Assembly: GCA_034231615.1 (NCBI GenBank)
Contig: CM067309.1
Coordinates: 40,543,181 to 40,607,180 of the forward strand
Reading direction: 5' to 3'
Length of the DNA: 64,000 nt
From: Meghimatium bilineatum
Lineage: Eukaryota; Mollusca; Gastropoda; Stylommatophora; Philomycidae
Shown: positions 38,901 to 48,726 of the stretch, one piece after another
Position numbering within the stretch: position 1 is the stretch's first letter
Layout of the letters: the number at the start of each line of letters is the position of its first letter
Program-made: the position numbers and the translations under genes
The notes under the pieces: generated by a model
What the model saw: only the letters and a program-made list of their open reading frames with translations
The model's database searches: none
What the model was told of the DNA's origin: nothing

Positions 38901-41900
38901 GACATAAACAACGCTCAATCCGTTCTGCAGACACAAACAACGCTCAATCGGGCCTGCAGACACAAACAACGCTCAATCCGTTCTGCAGACACAAACAACG
39001 CTCAATCGGGCCTGCAGACACAAACAACGCTCAATCCGTTCTGCAGACACAAACAACGCTCAATCGGGCCTGCAGACACAAACAACGCTCAATCGGGCCT
39101 GCAGACACAAACAACGCTCAATCGGGCCTGCAGACACAAACAACGCTCAATCGGGCCTGCAGACACAAACAACGCTCAATCGGGCCTGCAGACACAAACA
39201 ACGCTCAATCGGGCCTGCAGACACAAACAACGCTCAATCGGGCCTGCAGACACAAACAACGCTCAATCCGTTCTGCAGACACAAACAACGCTCAATCGGG
39301 CCTGCAGACACAAACAACGCTCAATCGGGCCTGCAGACACAAACAACGCTCAATCGGGCCTGCAGACACAAACAACGCTCAATCGGGCCTGCAGACACAA
39401 ACAACGCTCAATCGGGCCTGCAGACACAAACAACGCTCAATCGGGCCTGCAGACACAAACAACGCTCAATCGGGCCTGCAGACACAAACAACGCTCAATC
39501 GGGCCTGCAGACACAAACAACGCTCAATCGGGCCTGCAGACACAAACAACGCTCAATCGGGCCTGCAGACACAAACAACGCTCAATCGGGCCTGCAGACA
39601 CAAACAACGCTCAATCGGGCCTGCAGACACAAACAACGCTCAATCGGGCCTGCAGACACAAACAACGCTCAATCGGGCCGGCACGCACAAAAATATTGCC
39701 AACCACTGCTTTAGTAACAGCGACGAGCTTTTAATTTCGGTTGAATTCATGCATGACCTTCTACAGTTCTTATAAGACCTATGCACATAATTTATTAGGA
39801 CTCCCATTCGTTATGTTTTTGATTATTGTTGCGTTTGGCTGGTCACTTTTTATATACTTGGAGTCGTCATGGTTATTTTGTGCATGTGACTCCAAGTATA
39901 CAGTGACCAACCGAAATCAGAATAATAATGAAAAAATCGTACATTTTGTGAATTCAATCCATAAATTATTTTTTTAAATTATTTTTTGTGTGGAGATAAC
40001 TAAAGGGAAGTAACAATTATAATTTATTTTGTAGAATATTGAGGTCAAGTCATGAGTTATTAATTTTAAATACTAAGTAAACAAATATATAATAAATTCA
40101 ATAATTAAAATAGATCAAAGAAAGAAAATACAAAAACCATAGTAAATACCTTAAGGTAAGAAAACATCGGATGCTCATTTGCCCCATTAACATCACCTTT
40201 CAGCGTCATATGAAGGTGTGAGTGTGGCTTGAACCCATGTCCAGGACGGACATACTGCAGTCCTGTAAGGATCTCAGTGCTGTTGTCTCCTGGTTCCTCA
40301 TGACCGAACTGGTTGCACGGGAAACCGATTATAGTAAGTTGGGATTCTGAGAAAATGTCGAGTAGTGCGTTCATTTGTAGATACTGTGGGGTGAACCCTG
40401 GGTACAAATATGGTCAAAGGTATTATACAAACATTTGTAGATACTGTGGGGTGAATCCTGGGTACAAATTATGTCAAAGGTATTATACAAACATTTGTAG
40501 ATACTGTGGGGTGAACCCTGGGTACAAATTATGTCAAAGGTATTATACAAAAAAAGTATACAAAAACGGACATTAATAAAATTGTGACTCAAGTTCTTCG
40601 TTGAAGAAATACTGCTACGTATGTAGATAAATATAGATATACTAGTATATAAATAAACTACTAATTATTATTCTTCTTCAGCGTTCATTCTCAATCTCCC
40701 ACTGAATTTCCAGCTGTATAAAGTCCAGATAATGGAAATGCGTTGTGTCGACGTTTTATTTGCGCCAATGGCCCGACACATTTCTTCGACGAGAACTAAT
40801 AAATCAAATATTTGTTGATGACATGCTGTAACGTCCGTAGATTAATATACATCTACTAGTATATATATCAATTATTAAATCAAATAGACTTCTTCTTCTT
40901 TCGTTCGCCTGGAACATGTTTATATTGTAAGATTTGTCTCTCCTGTAAACTTAACTGGTTTGTAACTCATATAGAAGTCTTTCTTCCATTGTTGTTTCTC
41001 TAGACCCCGGGTTATTGCCTCAGTATTTCTTATTTCTTACATTCCCTGAGAATATGCTCTGCTGTCTTAGTTTCCTCTCCACAAGTACACATGCTGTACA
41101 CACGGCCGTGTTGCCAATCTTGAACTTTGTATACATATGGCTGCGGAGCCAGTTATGTCCTGTTCTGAGGCACATAATGACAACTTGTTCTGGCATGTTC
41201 ATAATTTGAGTCAGTCTGTGATGGAGTTGGCTTTCTAATTGCTTTGAAAATCGTTTATTTTGATGGTACCTTACTGGCACATCTGGCTGATCATCAGCAG
41301 CTCCCTCCTTAGCCAGACAATCTGCTTTCTCGTTTCCATATATTCCACAATGCGATGTATCCACTGTATGTCTATTTTATGCTGACTCCTTAGTTCGGTC
41401 AGTAGAATTTGCTGGTCTGGCAGTTTCCTGAACTGAAGCACTTGGAGTGATGATCTAGCATCTGCGAGATAAACTACAGGATATAAATCAAGATTAACGC
41501 TTAGCAATTTCTCAGACCAAGAAGACGATGGACTGACGACATTAAAGATAATATGAATACATCGCTAGAAAATGCAAGCCACATCGCCCAAGACAGAGAG
41601 AGGTTCAGAGAGTTCATTGGGAAGACAACGTTCTGGAAGGAATACGTCACATGACAAATTTCTCAGTTGCCACATTGATTGCTTGGATTTCTGCATCGTA
41701 ATTATGACATGCATTAATTGATATTACTCCATTGAATATAATATTTATAATTGTTTGAAAAGTTGATTTGGCCTGTGCTATCCTGTTTTTGATCTCATTG
41801 GAGCTAGCACCTGCCATCTTATGGTGCCAAGATACTTGACTTTATCAACTTGATTTAATTTCACATCATTGATAGTAATACTGAATTTTGGCGGTGTGTA

Positions 41901-43221
41901 TTTCTTTGAAACAACCATTACTTCTGTTTCCTTCTTTTTTAGACGGATGCATTTGTTTTCGGAAAGATCATGGGGAGAAGAGACAGAGGATGACAGATAA
42001 TAATTTCTGGATGAGTTGTCACTGTGGCGCAATAAGAAGTCACCAACTGAACTTAACAATACAACAGAGAATTGTGGAGAAGCATGATCGCCTAAGTCAC
42101 TCGGCATGACACTTGTTTGATTAATTGAATTATGACATAATTTCCCAGTTGGTACTTTAACTGCATTCCAACCATCATTTCCGTGAAGGTCATAAAATTG
42201 AGAACAGACAGTTGGGTTATGCTGCTTGACAATGCAGCTGGCACATCGACCCCTTCTGGTAAAGCAGTCCTTCACAAAGCACAGTGTGATTACATTGAAT
42301 AGCCTCCATATTCTGCCGACCTTGCACCGGCTAAATTCTTCTTGTTTCCTCGACTAAAACTGACATTGAAAAGACACCGATACAGATGACGTTATCATCA
42401 ATGCGACAAGGTTTTTGATCACAACGTCGATATGTGTATGTTATTATGTGTGTTATCAGTGATTAGCAAAACATAATTACCCTGTTCTATATTTTGTTTT
42501 CAAAGAAGGATACAATGAGAAGAAATTATAAGATTAATAAAATATTTCTAACATTAATCTTTAGACATTAATTCCAATCCAATAATTTGCGATTGAAACA
42601 TTTACCGAGAGACAACTATTTCCAATCCAATATTTCCACGCAAATATATAGATACTGACCTCAGTAGGTTGCCACGTTGACAAACATGGCCAGTTTCCCT
42701 TTCGTAAGGTCGGCCATGTGCAGCTCGCGTTGGTCACTAATGTCACGTGATTTGTATACGTGCGTTGAAGTGCCAGGTGCTGGCGCACATACAGAGTAGT
42801 AGAGACCTGGAACAGGCAACGATCTTTATACAAATACATTATAATAAATTCAGCAAAACAAACTCAGTATAACAAACTGAGAATCACAAACTCAGTATAA
42901 CAAATTCTTCAGTGTCACAAACTCAGTATAACAAACTCAGTATAACAAATTCTTCAGTGTCACAAACTCAGTATATAAACTCAGTATAACAAGTTACTGA
43001 TAAACAAATTCAGTATAACAACAAATTCATTATAGCAACACTTTCAGTAAACCAACAATAAAGAGTAGCCCTATTATTTACAACATGAACTAGAGGTACA
43101 GGCTCCCAGTTATCCCAAAGGCGGAGGCACCGACATAAACACACAACTTTAACGTACCAGCGTGTGCCACCATCACCAGCAACGACAGCACCACTAATCC
43201 GCCTTGACTATTTCCTTGCAT
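35694..43221 (-). CDS. Selenocysteine glutathione peroxidase, secreted (GPx3-like)
   Basis: Coding exons on the minus strand are 43221-43158, 42806-42660, 40397-40150 and 35981-35694: 747 nt, 248 residues plus TAG. All junctions have GT/AG, with phases 1, 1, 0. Residues 1-21 are a signal peptide (LVVLSLLVMVAHA core). The active site reads FVNVATY-TGA-G, so codon 70 is read as selenocysteine. GFPCNQFGHEEPG gives the catalytic Gln (about 100), and TWNFEKF gives Trp181 and Asn182, completing the tetrad. Length and motif order match the extracellular GPx3/5/6 group, which reduces peroxides with glutathione. The exon structure matches the divergent Cys paralogue at 48648. A TATATAAG box lies 75-82 bases before the ATG. 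A stop-codon reading of the TGA would remove nearly the whole enzyme. Confidence 0.93.
36198..36375 (+). mobile_element. I-clade LINE fragment
   Basis: The frame reads EDTKVIIQEERFRCMPIRSM and MRRLKLSSFIHQAKLL, parallel to residues upstream of the RNase H domain in the intact LINE at 698-4752. One frameshift. It ends abruptly at an (AATC)n run. Confidence 0.75.
36370..36640. repeat. (AATC)n-type simple repeat
   Basis: Imperfect CAATCAATCAAC and GATCGATCAATC runs; diverged remnants extend to about 36860. Confidence 0.9.
37376..39690. repeat. 29-bp minisatellite, about 80 copies, two unit types
   Basis: The unit is CAGACACAAACAACGCTCAA followed by either TCCGTTCTG or TCGGGCCTG. Type 1 dominates the left half, the two alternate in the middle, and type 2 is almost exclusive at the right end. 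A rare CACACACAAA variant appears at 38521 and 38840, exactly 319 bp (11 units) apart, showing a block duplication. The ORF at 37256-37921 is an artefact of three units equalling 87 bp. Confidence 0.97.
39825..39925. mobile_element. Hairpin MITE, copy 2
   Basis: GGCTGGTCACTTTTTATATA on the left is inverted as TATACAGTGACCAACCGAAA on the right, with a short centre. Confidence 0.75.
40150..40397 (-). CDS. Sec-GPx exon 3
   Basis: 248 nt, phase 1 in and 0 out. The split Gly is followed by FTPQYLQMNALLDIF, then IIGFPCNQFGHEEPGDNSTE and YVRPGHGF, then GDVNGANEHPMFSYLK before GTATTT. The acceptor CCCAG is the innermost of three tandem copies. Confidence 0.93.
40372..40555. repeat. 60-bp array triplicating the exon 3 acceptor
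   Basis: Three copies with exact period 60, each holding 34 intronic bases, the CCCAG acceptor and the first 26 exon bases (GGTTCACCCCACAGTATCTA...). Only the copy nearest the exon body leads into the full reading frame; use of either outer acceptor adds an in-frame TAA 11 codons in. Confidence 0.95.
40672..40795 (-). mobile_element. SINE A copy, internally deleted
   Basis: TTCTTCTTCAGCGTTCATTC, CCACTGAATTTCCAGC, AATGGAAATGCGTTGTGTCG and GCCAATGGCCCGACACATTT. About 30 bases of the middle are missing. Confidence 0.8.
40888..41760 (-). mobile_element. 5'-truncated I-clade LINE, interrupted
   Basis: It ends in a (GAA)n tail and GTTCCAGGCGAACGAAAGAA, closely like the 3' end of the intact LINE. 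Minus-strand frames carry the RNase H and tail: PVVYLADARSSLQVLQ, GNEKADCLAKEGA, LRTGHNWLRSHMYTKFKIGN, with NYDAEIQAINVA on the far side of a foreign insertion at 41514-41655. Stops and shifts show it is dead. It lies in intron 2 of the Sec-GPx gene. Confidence 0.85.
41514..41655 (+). mobile_element. Short RTE-like LINE 3' copy nested in the LINE
   Basis: Encodes RRRWTDDIKDNMNTSLENAS and FREFIGKTTFWKEYVT then stop. AATTTCTCAG occurs on both sides (about 41505-41514 and 41658-41667), consistent with a target-site duplication. Same family as 14830-15047. Confidence 0.8.
41765..41965 (-). mobile_element. LINE RT fragment
   Basis: Minus-strand frame: LKKKETEVMVVSKKYTPP and VKLNQVDKVKYLGT, a segment of the RT thumb region. 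Confidence 0.65.
42210..42440 (+). pseudogene. Mariner transposase C-terminal relic
   Basis: In one frame: MLLDNAAGTSTPSGKAVL, a TAG, then PPYSADLAPAKFFLFPRLK and LTLKRHRYR with stop. These are the mariner blocks around the second Asp (LDNA) and the YS-x-DLAP-x-x-FFLFP block around the third Asp. The 5' two thirds are absent or unrecognisable. It lies in intron 2 of the Sec-GPx gene. Confidence 0.8.
42660..42806 (-). CDS. Sec-GPx exon 2 with active-site TGA
   Basis: 147 nt, phase 1 at both ends, the same length as exon 2 of the Cys paralogue. After the split Gly it encodes LYYSVCAPAPGTSTHVYKS, then LTKGKLAMFVNVATY, TGA at 42661-42663 and the first base of Gly before GTCAGT. Confidence 0.93.
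42840..43040. repeat. Imperfect repeats (AACTCAGTATAACAAA) in Sec-GPx intron 1
   Basis: Eight to ten short diverged copies, some with an inserted TTCTTCAGTGTCAC. Confidence 0.85.
43158..43221 (-). CDS. Sec-GPx exon 1, signal peptide
   Basis: 64 nt from ATG at 43221 to donor G|GTACGT. It encodes MQGNSQGGLVVLSLLVMVAH then A and one base of Gly. Junction phase 1 matches the paralogue. Confidence 0.88.
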
Positions 43222-43295
43222 TTTGGTATTTCCGTCACCAGTCTAGTCAATTTGACAAAGTTTGGTGAGTGAGTACAATGAGACGAAATTGCAAG

Positions 43296-43303
43296 CTTAT
43301 ATA
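43296..43303 (-). promoter_or_regulatory. TATA box of the Sec-GPx gene
   Basis: TATATAAG on the minus strand, its last base 75 bases before the ATG. This is consistent with a short 5' UTR of about 45-50 nt. Confidence 0.6.
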
Positions 43304-43667
43304 CCAGACACTGTCGAACGATATTAGCGAACATTAGTTACGATAGCCTTGAACTTTCACATGCGCGCTGGAGTATATTACTTAATGGCATGCATACATT
43401 ACTCAAACCCTTCTCTATATATAGTCACGGGAACTGGCTACGCAGGTTTTCTGACTTTTTACTGATCCGTGATTTTTATTGGCTGGCCACACAAAGTATA
43501 CCAAATGTGACCAATGAAATAATTGGGTTATTCGGATCTGCCAAGATGAACGACGTAGACCGCAAGACACGGCTGGAGAAGAACCGGTACAAAAGAGCTC
43601 ACTGTACAGGCAGAGAGAGAGAGAAAGAGAGACTGTTTTAAAAATATGTATTTAGTCTTCGTTGACT

Positions 43668-43860
43668 CATTCTTCTTCTGCGTTCGTTCTCAAGCTCGTG
43701 CATATTTGCAGACTGTAGTCCAGAGCACGGAATGAGTTGTGTCATGGTTTACAGCTTGGCTGTGATATCTGCACGTTTCGACCTGGCACATCCGACATCA
43801 GCGTATGTTGGATCACATTGACAATTGGATGGAACTTGGCTAAAATCGCATCTCTAGGAA
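43668..43860 (-). mobile_element. SINE B copy
   Basis: TTCTTCTGCGTTCGTTCTCA, TGTAGTCCAGAGCACGG, GTCATGGTTTACAGCTTGGC, then TGATATCTGCACGTTTCGAC and GGCACATCCGACATC. This copy best shows the B-specific centre. Confidence 0.8.
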
Positions 43861-44013
43861 TGAGGATTCTGACTCCAGTGGTGAGACGGATTTATGCGCG
43901 TTAAGCTGACATTAGCTACCTTCTAATTATAATTTATTCCGAGTTGTTATACTTTTGCTTATTTTCCATATTATTTATTTTCTAGCATTCAATTTTTCAA
44001 ACTTTTGCATCCA

Positions 44014-44160
44014 TCGAAGACGGATGTGTCGGGCCATTGGCGCAAATAAAACGGAGACAACGCATTTCCATTCTCTGAACTACATCCTGCTGGAAATTTA
44101 GTAGGACCATGGTCATGCTATATAGGAGATCCGGCGGGAGTTTGAGAATGAAAGGTAAGG
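44014..44160 (+). mobile_element. SINE A copy, native orientation
   Basis: GAAGACGGATGTGTCGGGCC, GGCGCAAATAAAACGGAGAC, CATTTCCATTCTCTGAACTA and GGGAGTTTGAGAATGAAAGG. A SINE B fragment in the opposite orientation follows at about 44175-44250. Confidence 0.85.
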
Positions 44161-44259
44161 TAGAAGACAGAAGAAACTCCTGCAGATTAGCAGAATGTAG
44201 TCAGAAGAATGTAATTATGCGTCGTATCATAGTTTACAGCTTGAATGTAAGTGTCATCC

Positions 44260-44735
44260 TAATATAGCCCGTTTAATTTGTTCAGGAGACACTTCAAAGT
44301 TCTCTTGATATTTGTAACGTTAATTTAAAACAAGTAACATCAATACAATGTGCGTTCACTAAGTTAATTAAAATGCCAAATTACGTGCTTTATTATTTTG
44401 CTATGTAAAATGTAATTATTTTATCTGGGCAGGGAGATAGACACTTTAGAGCTGGGATACGATAACACGATGGTCAATACTTTGATTAATTGCGTACTCC
44501 TTCTCACGATAATGTCATGTTCGCTAGTCAAATACGTCGTCTTAACTGAAACCACTTTTCATTGGCTGGCAAAAGAAGTTTACGCAAAGTGACCAATTAT
44601 AAGCACGGATCTGTCACGGATAGATCGAGATGAGTGATGTCATATTTGATCAGCACGTAGGACATATATGAAAAAGGATGAGCATCCTCTCTTGACATCT
44701 GTGAGTTGCCGTGATCAAAATTGAACGGCAAAGAA
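44260..44735. other. Intergenic spacer between divergent GPx genes
   Basis: AT-rich. A possible inverted-repeat motif (CATTGGCTGGC...AGTGACCAATTATAAG) at 44565-44612 resembles the hairpin MITE family, as does 43478-43525. No gene seen. Confidence 0.4.
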
Positions 44736-44739
44736 TAGC

Positions 44740-45400
44740 TGTGATATGCCAAGCATATTGTAAGAGACGACTAAGGAGGTTTGGAAACGAGTTGGCTGTT
44801 CAATGCTATAGTCTAAGTCAGGGGTCGGCAACCTATGGCACGCGTGCCACACTTGGCACATAAGATAATTAAATTTGGAATGTAACAATAACATTAGCCT
44901 GTTAACACTTGGCACCCCAAGCAATTTCAAATGGCACGCAGACTCTTCACGTTTCCTGTATAAAGTTGATTATAAATCCATTAGCGGGGTTTCCTCGCTA
45001 ATTTCGGCACTTGGGTGTAGCAGGGTACCAGCCACATACTTATCCAGACTTGTTACATATTATACATATTGACATATTATTGAATATCACTATATATTAA
45101 TTAATTAAAATATAAAAATAAAATATATGGTAAAATAAGAATATTGGCCTCGACTTGTATAAAATGATATGTGATGTTGGCACTCTGAATAATTTGAAAC
45201 CTTAAGTTGGCACACAGTTAGCAAAAAGTTGCCGACCCCTGGTCTAAGTCACCAAAAAGATATTTGCGGATGTCGGATGCGTCAGACCGAAATGCGCAGA
45301 TTTCATAGTCCAGCTGTAAACTACTACACAACGTATTTATTTTTCTGGATAGCATCCTGGTAGCCTGCAGGAGTTTGCGAACGACCGGAGAAGTAGAGAA
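44740..45400 (+). mobile_element. SINE B copy split by a hAT MITE
   Basis: The left part (AAGAGACGACTAAGGAGGTT, GGCTGTTCAATGCTATAG) and the right part (GCGGATGTCGGATGCGTCAG, CAGCTGTAAACTACTACACA, CCTGCAGGAGTTTGCGAACG) are continuous if 44819-45241 plus one duplication is removed. Confidence 0.75.
44819..45241. mobile_element. Non-autonomous hAT element (MITE)
   Basis: 423 bp with terminal inverted repeats beginning CAGGGGTCGGCAAC. It is flanked by a perfect 8-bp duplication GTCTAAGT (44811-44818 and 45242-45249), the hAT hallmark. It lies inside a SINE B copy. A fragment of its interior recurs at about 47145-47195. Confidence 0.92.
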
Positions 45401-45578
45401 AGATGACGATAATGTTGGTTGTCTTCGTGGTGGATATAATGATGAGGACGATGATGATGGCAGAGCCTCCAGAGAGTACAAATGTATCACTCTTATTCCC
45501 TTTGCCAGGCAGTAGAGTTTTCCTTCCAGCTCCATATTCGTATTTCTGTGTTACTCGTTTGTGATGAGGAAATCGTCT

Positions 45579-45710
45579 AGAGCTTTCGAAGTCCCATACG
45601 ACCTGCTTGACCCAATTTGTCTAGAACTTTCGAAGTTCCATGCGATTATTTGACCCCATTTGTCTAGAACTTTCGAAGTTCCATACGACCTGCTTGACCC
45701 AATTTGTCTT
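45579..45710. repeat. ~42-bp tandem repeat, 3 copies
   Basis: TCTAGAACTTTCGAAGTTCC then ATACGACCTGCTTGACCC; the middle copy has a small deletion. Confidence 0.85.
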
Positions 45711-45877
45711 TTATGGAGCAATCCCATGAGATGTAGTCTTCTACTCCGTGGGGCGGGAGGGGGAGGGGGAAAGAGAGTCTTACCAGTTTTTAAAATAAAA
45801 GTCTAACGGCATGACGCAAATAAATAGTTTGATTGCATCTTAACTCTCTAGGCATGGGTTCTCAGAAAGCATAACCT

Positions 45878-46036
45878 ACGAAGACGAATGTGTCGGGCAA
45901 TTGACGTAAAGAATACGACGACACAACTCATTTCCATTCTCTGGACTACATCCTCTGCTGGAATTACTAGTAGGACCATTGTTGTGCTATAAGAGAGAAC
46001 CAGTGGGAGTTTGAGAATAATTGCTGAAGAAGAGGG
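45878..46036 (+). mobile_element. SINE A copy, native orientation
   Basis: GAAGACGAATGTGTCGGGCA, CGACGACACAACTCATTTCC, GACTACATCCTCTGCTGG, AGTGGGAGTTTGAGAATA and a GAAGAAGAGG end. Confidence 0.85.
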
Positions 46037-46331
46037 TATAATTACAGAGAGAGGACAGGGGGTGAGATAACCGATTACACTTCAACGTTCTGAGCAGCCT
46101 CTTACAACATTGATGACAGTTGTCAGTGTTATTAATTTGTGCTCCTGTAACATGCTGTCGAGAACGTAGTTTGTAAATGTTTTTAAAAAAACGAACAATT
46201 TGCCACAATACACTTTCCCATATCTTTTTTCTAGACCAGTGAATGCCAAACTTTTTTGCCCCGTATGCCACTAACTGATTTTTTGGGGGGTTTTTTCCCC
46301 ATAGATCCTCTATATTTGTTTTTTTTCCAAG

Positions 46332-46448
<117 letters not shown>

Positions 46449-46659
46449 GGATTTCTTTACATTACGCTCTAATGTGCCTAGTAGTGTCCACACTTTTAGA
46501 GGAAAAAAATCATATATTTAACGAAACGAACTTTCGCTAAAGGCACATACAACGCAGCATCCAACGCACTTAGAGGCAACACTCCTCTGGAGTACCTTTT
46601 AGGGGGGAGGCGCGGGGGAGCTCTCAGTGTGTTACGCGAAGATCTAATTAGCGTTCGAA

Positions 46660-46930
46660 CTTATAAAGCAATAGCAAATTACTGAATGTATTTATATTGT
46701 TTAGAAAATTAATACAGACATTAAATGTTGGACAGATGCATGTCCCGGCTCCAGTATATGTCGACGGTTACAGTTTGATGGCAACTTCCTGAACAGAATA
46801 TGTCGACGGTCACGATTTTTTAATTACTTTTCCATGGTCCTAATTTCATGTCTGTGTTCTATCTCTCTCTCTCTCTCCTCCCCCATCCTCCATCCATCCA
46901 AATTAAAAATGTATCCGTAGCCCCTCCTCT
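46660..46930. other. Spacer, no gene seen
   Basis: A short duplicated phrase ATATGTCGACGGT (46757 and 46798) and a CT-rich run at about 46860-46880 are the only structures. Confidence 0.4.
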
Positions 46931-46954
46931 TCAAATATCCATGACTTGGGATGG

Positions 46955-47140
46955 CAGAGATAGATAGACAAACAGATAGATAATGAGATAGATAGCTAGA
47001 TGGATAGACAGAGACCTAAGCAGACATCCAGGTAGACGGCCAGGCAGACAGCAAGGCAGACAGACAACCAGGCAGATAGACGGACAGATAGACAGAAAGA
47101 TAGGTATATAGACAGACAAATAGACGGACAGATCGACAGA
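46955..47140. repeat. GATA/CAGA tetranucleotide region
   Basis: Diverged GATAGATAGACAGACA steps. Confidence 0.9.
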
Positions 47141-47681
47141 CAGAGCACATAAGATAATTAAATTCCGAATGTAACAATAACATTAGCCTGTTAAAACTAC
47201 ATCCCATGTCTGATATACAGAAGCTGTCATAAAATAAAATAAAATTAATTGTGTTTTTTCAAGCAGACACGCTATTTACCACACACACAGATGAAGACTG
47301 CGCGATTATGTCGATCCACTGGTTGTAATCCACGTGGCATAGTGGAAGTGTCTGCAGAGTGCTAGTTGTACAAGTGCCCCGAGATTTGAGAAACATGCCG
47401 ATCCTATTCAGAAATAAATTATACTATATCCTGTGGTCGTGGTGACAGGATTACATGAACTCTGACCATTATTGTAGATATGTGTTGATTAAGGATAGCG
47501 TCATTTCTGCACCTAAGTGGTTATAATACTTGGTGATATTTTTGCTGATCTCTTGGGGACAACCAGTAAGGTGACGGGGACTGGGGGGAGAGTTACCTCC
47601 TATTCGCTTGTTTCCTATGACTAAATCACGTACTACCAACATATAACCGGAACCGTCAGCCGTTATACCCTGAGACATGTA

Positions 47682-47842
47682 CTTCTTCTTCAGCGTACAT
47701 TCTCAACCTCCTGCTGGATCTCCCTTGTAGCAGGACCATTGTCGTACTAGATTTCCGGCAGGATGTAGTCCAGAGAATGGAAATGCGTTGTGTCGCCGTT
47801 TTATTTGCGCAAATGACCTGACACATCCGTCTTCAGCAGTGG
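47682..47842 (-). mobile_element. SINE A copy, near consensus
   Basis: CTTCTTCTTCAGCGTACATT, GGATCTCCCTTGTAGCAGGA, GCAGGATGTAGTCCAGAGAA, TGGAAATGCGTTGTGTCGCC and CTGACACATCCGTCTTCAGC. Good reference copy for the family. Confidence 0.9.
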
Positions 47843-47849
47843 ACATTTA

Positions 47850-48640
47850 CTATAGCGGAGATTTGAGATCTTATTGACATGTTCAGTGTACGAAGAGAAT
47901 AATCAACATACCTAACCTTACTTAGCCTATTACTAAATATTATGTTCTGATTTCGTGGGGGGGGGGACTTGAACACCTCCCCCCAACTCCCGTCCCACCT
48001 CCTTATGTACAGGCATGACTGCGGCCTGTATTATTTTTTTTATGGTCAAATTGTCTGATAGGAATAATAGCAAAATTAGAAATTTGGAGTCAGAAGTTTG
48101 ACAGTTGTAATTATTGACAATGTAGAGAGGGCAGTTATGGAAAACTTTGACAGTTGTAGCTATTGACATTGCCCGAGGTGGGGGGGGGGGGAGTTCACAA
48201 AAGTTGACGTCAACAGAATGGATTTTTAATACACCATTTTTAAAAATTGCGCGAACTTGAAAATTAATTCTAATAAACAAAACAAATGGCGCAATTTCGC
48301 ACTTTTTCTGTATCTTTGGGGGTGGTTTATTTGACAGAATTACGCAGAGGGAGGGGGTGGTCCCCTGAAATCTTTGCAGTGTGTTGACAACAGTAGAGGG
48401 AGTGTCCAAATATTTTCCAACATAGTGTTGACATAATTTATTGAAAGCCCCTTGGAAACCAAATTTACAGACGACAGTTTCAATACACGTGTCATCGGCT
48501 GTACATTTCGACCAATCACATTCGTGGAAACAAACTGTCATTAAAAAAAAAATGTTCTAGAACTTACAGCACAGCAGATTCACAGTCAAGAGTCAGCACA
48601 TGCAGATATCACATTGACGAGCTATTGAAAACAACTAACT
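47850..48640. other. 5' flank of the Cys-GPx gene
   Basis: G runs at about 47958-47966 and 48180-48190. A 202-codon minus-strand ORF (47933-48541) with low-complexity Pro runs is probably chance. No TATA box is evident within 150 bases of the ATG at 48648. Confidence 0.35.
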
Positions 48641-48647
48641 GGAAATA

Positions 48648-48726
48648 ATGGCGCTTCGAGTAAACGAATCAAACAAGTTTATACTACTTTTCTATTTTGT
48701 TACTATGATATTTGCAATCTACGCTG
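48648..48726 (+). CDS. Cys-GPx exon 1, signal peptide
   Basis: 79 nt from ATG to G|GTAAAT. It encodes [20 protein letters not shown], then IFAIYA and one base of Gly. Confidence 0.85.

Larger units (their letters stand above)
35982..40149 (-). other. Sec-GPx intron 3, dominated by a 29-bp array
   Basis: The 4.2-kb intron holds a LINE fragment, AATC-type simple repeats, a 2.3-kb minisatellite and a hairpin MITE. It begins GTATTT on the transcript strand and ends CTACAG. Confidence 0.7.

Noticed and set aside
40371..40592. 73-codon minus ORF over the 60-bp repeats
   Set aside because: Wrong frame of the triplicated Sec-GPx acceptor region.
42561..42839. 92-codon minus ORF starting MYLYKDRCLFQ
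   Set aside because: It is a different frame over the Sec-GPx exon 2; the true frame contains the VNVATY-TGA-G motif.
47933..48541. 202-codon minus-strand ORF with a Cys-rich start
   Set aside because: It contains Pro runs from homopolymer tracts, has no domain I can name and no splice context, and sits in the 5' flank of the Cys-GPx gene. Chance openness is more likely; transcript data could overturn this.
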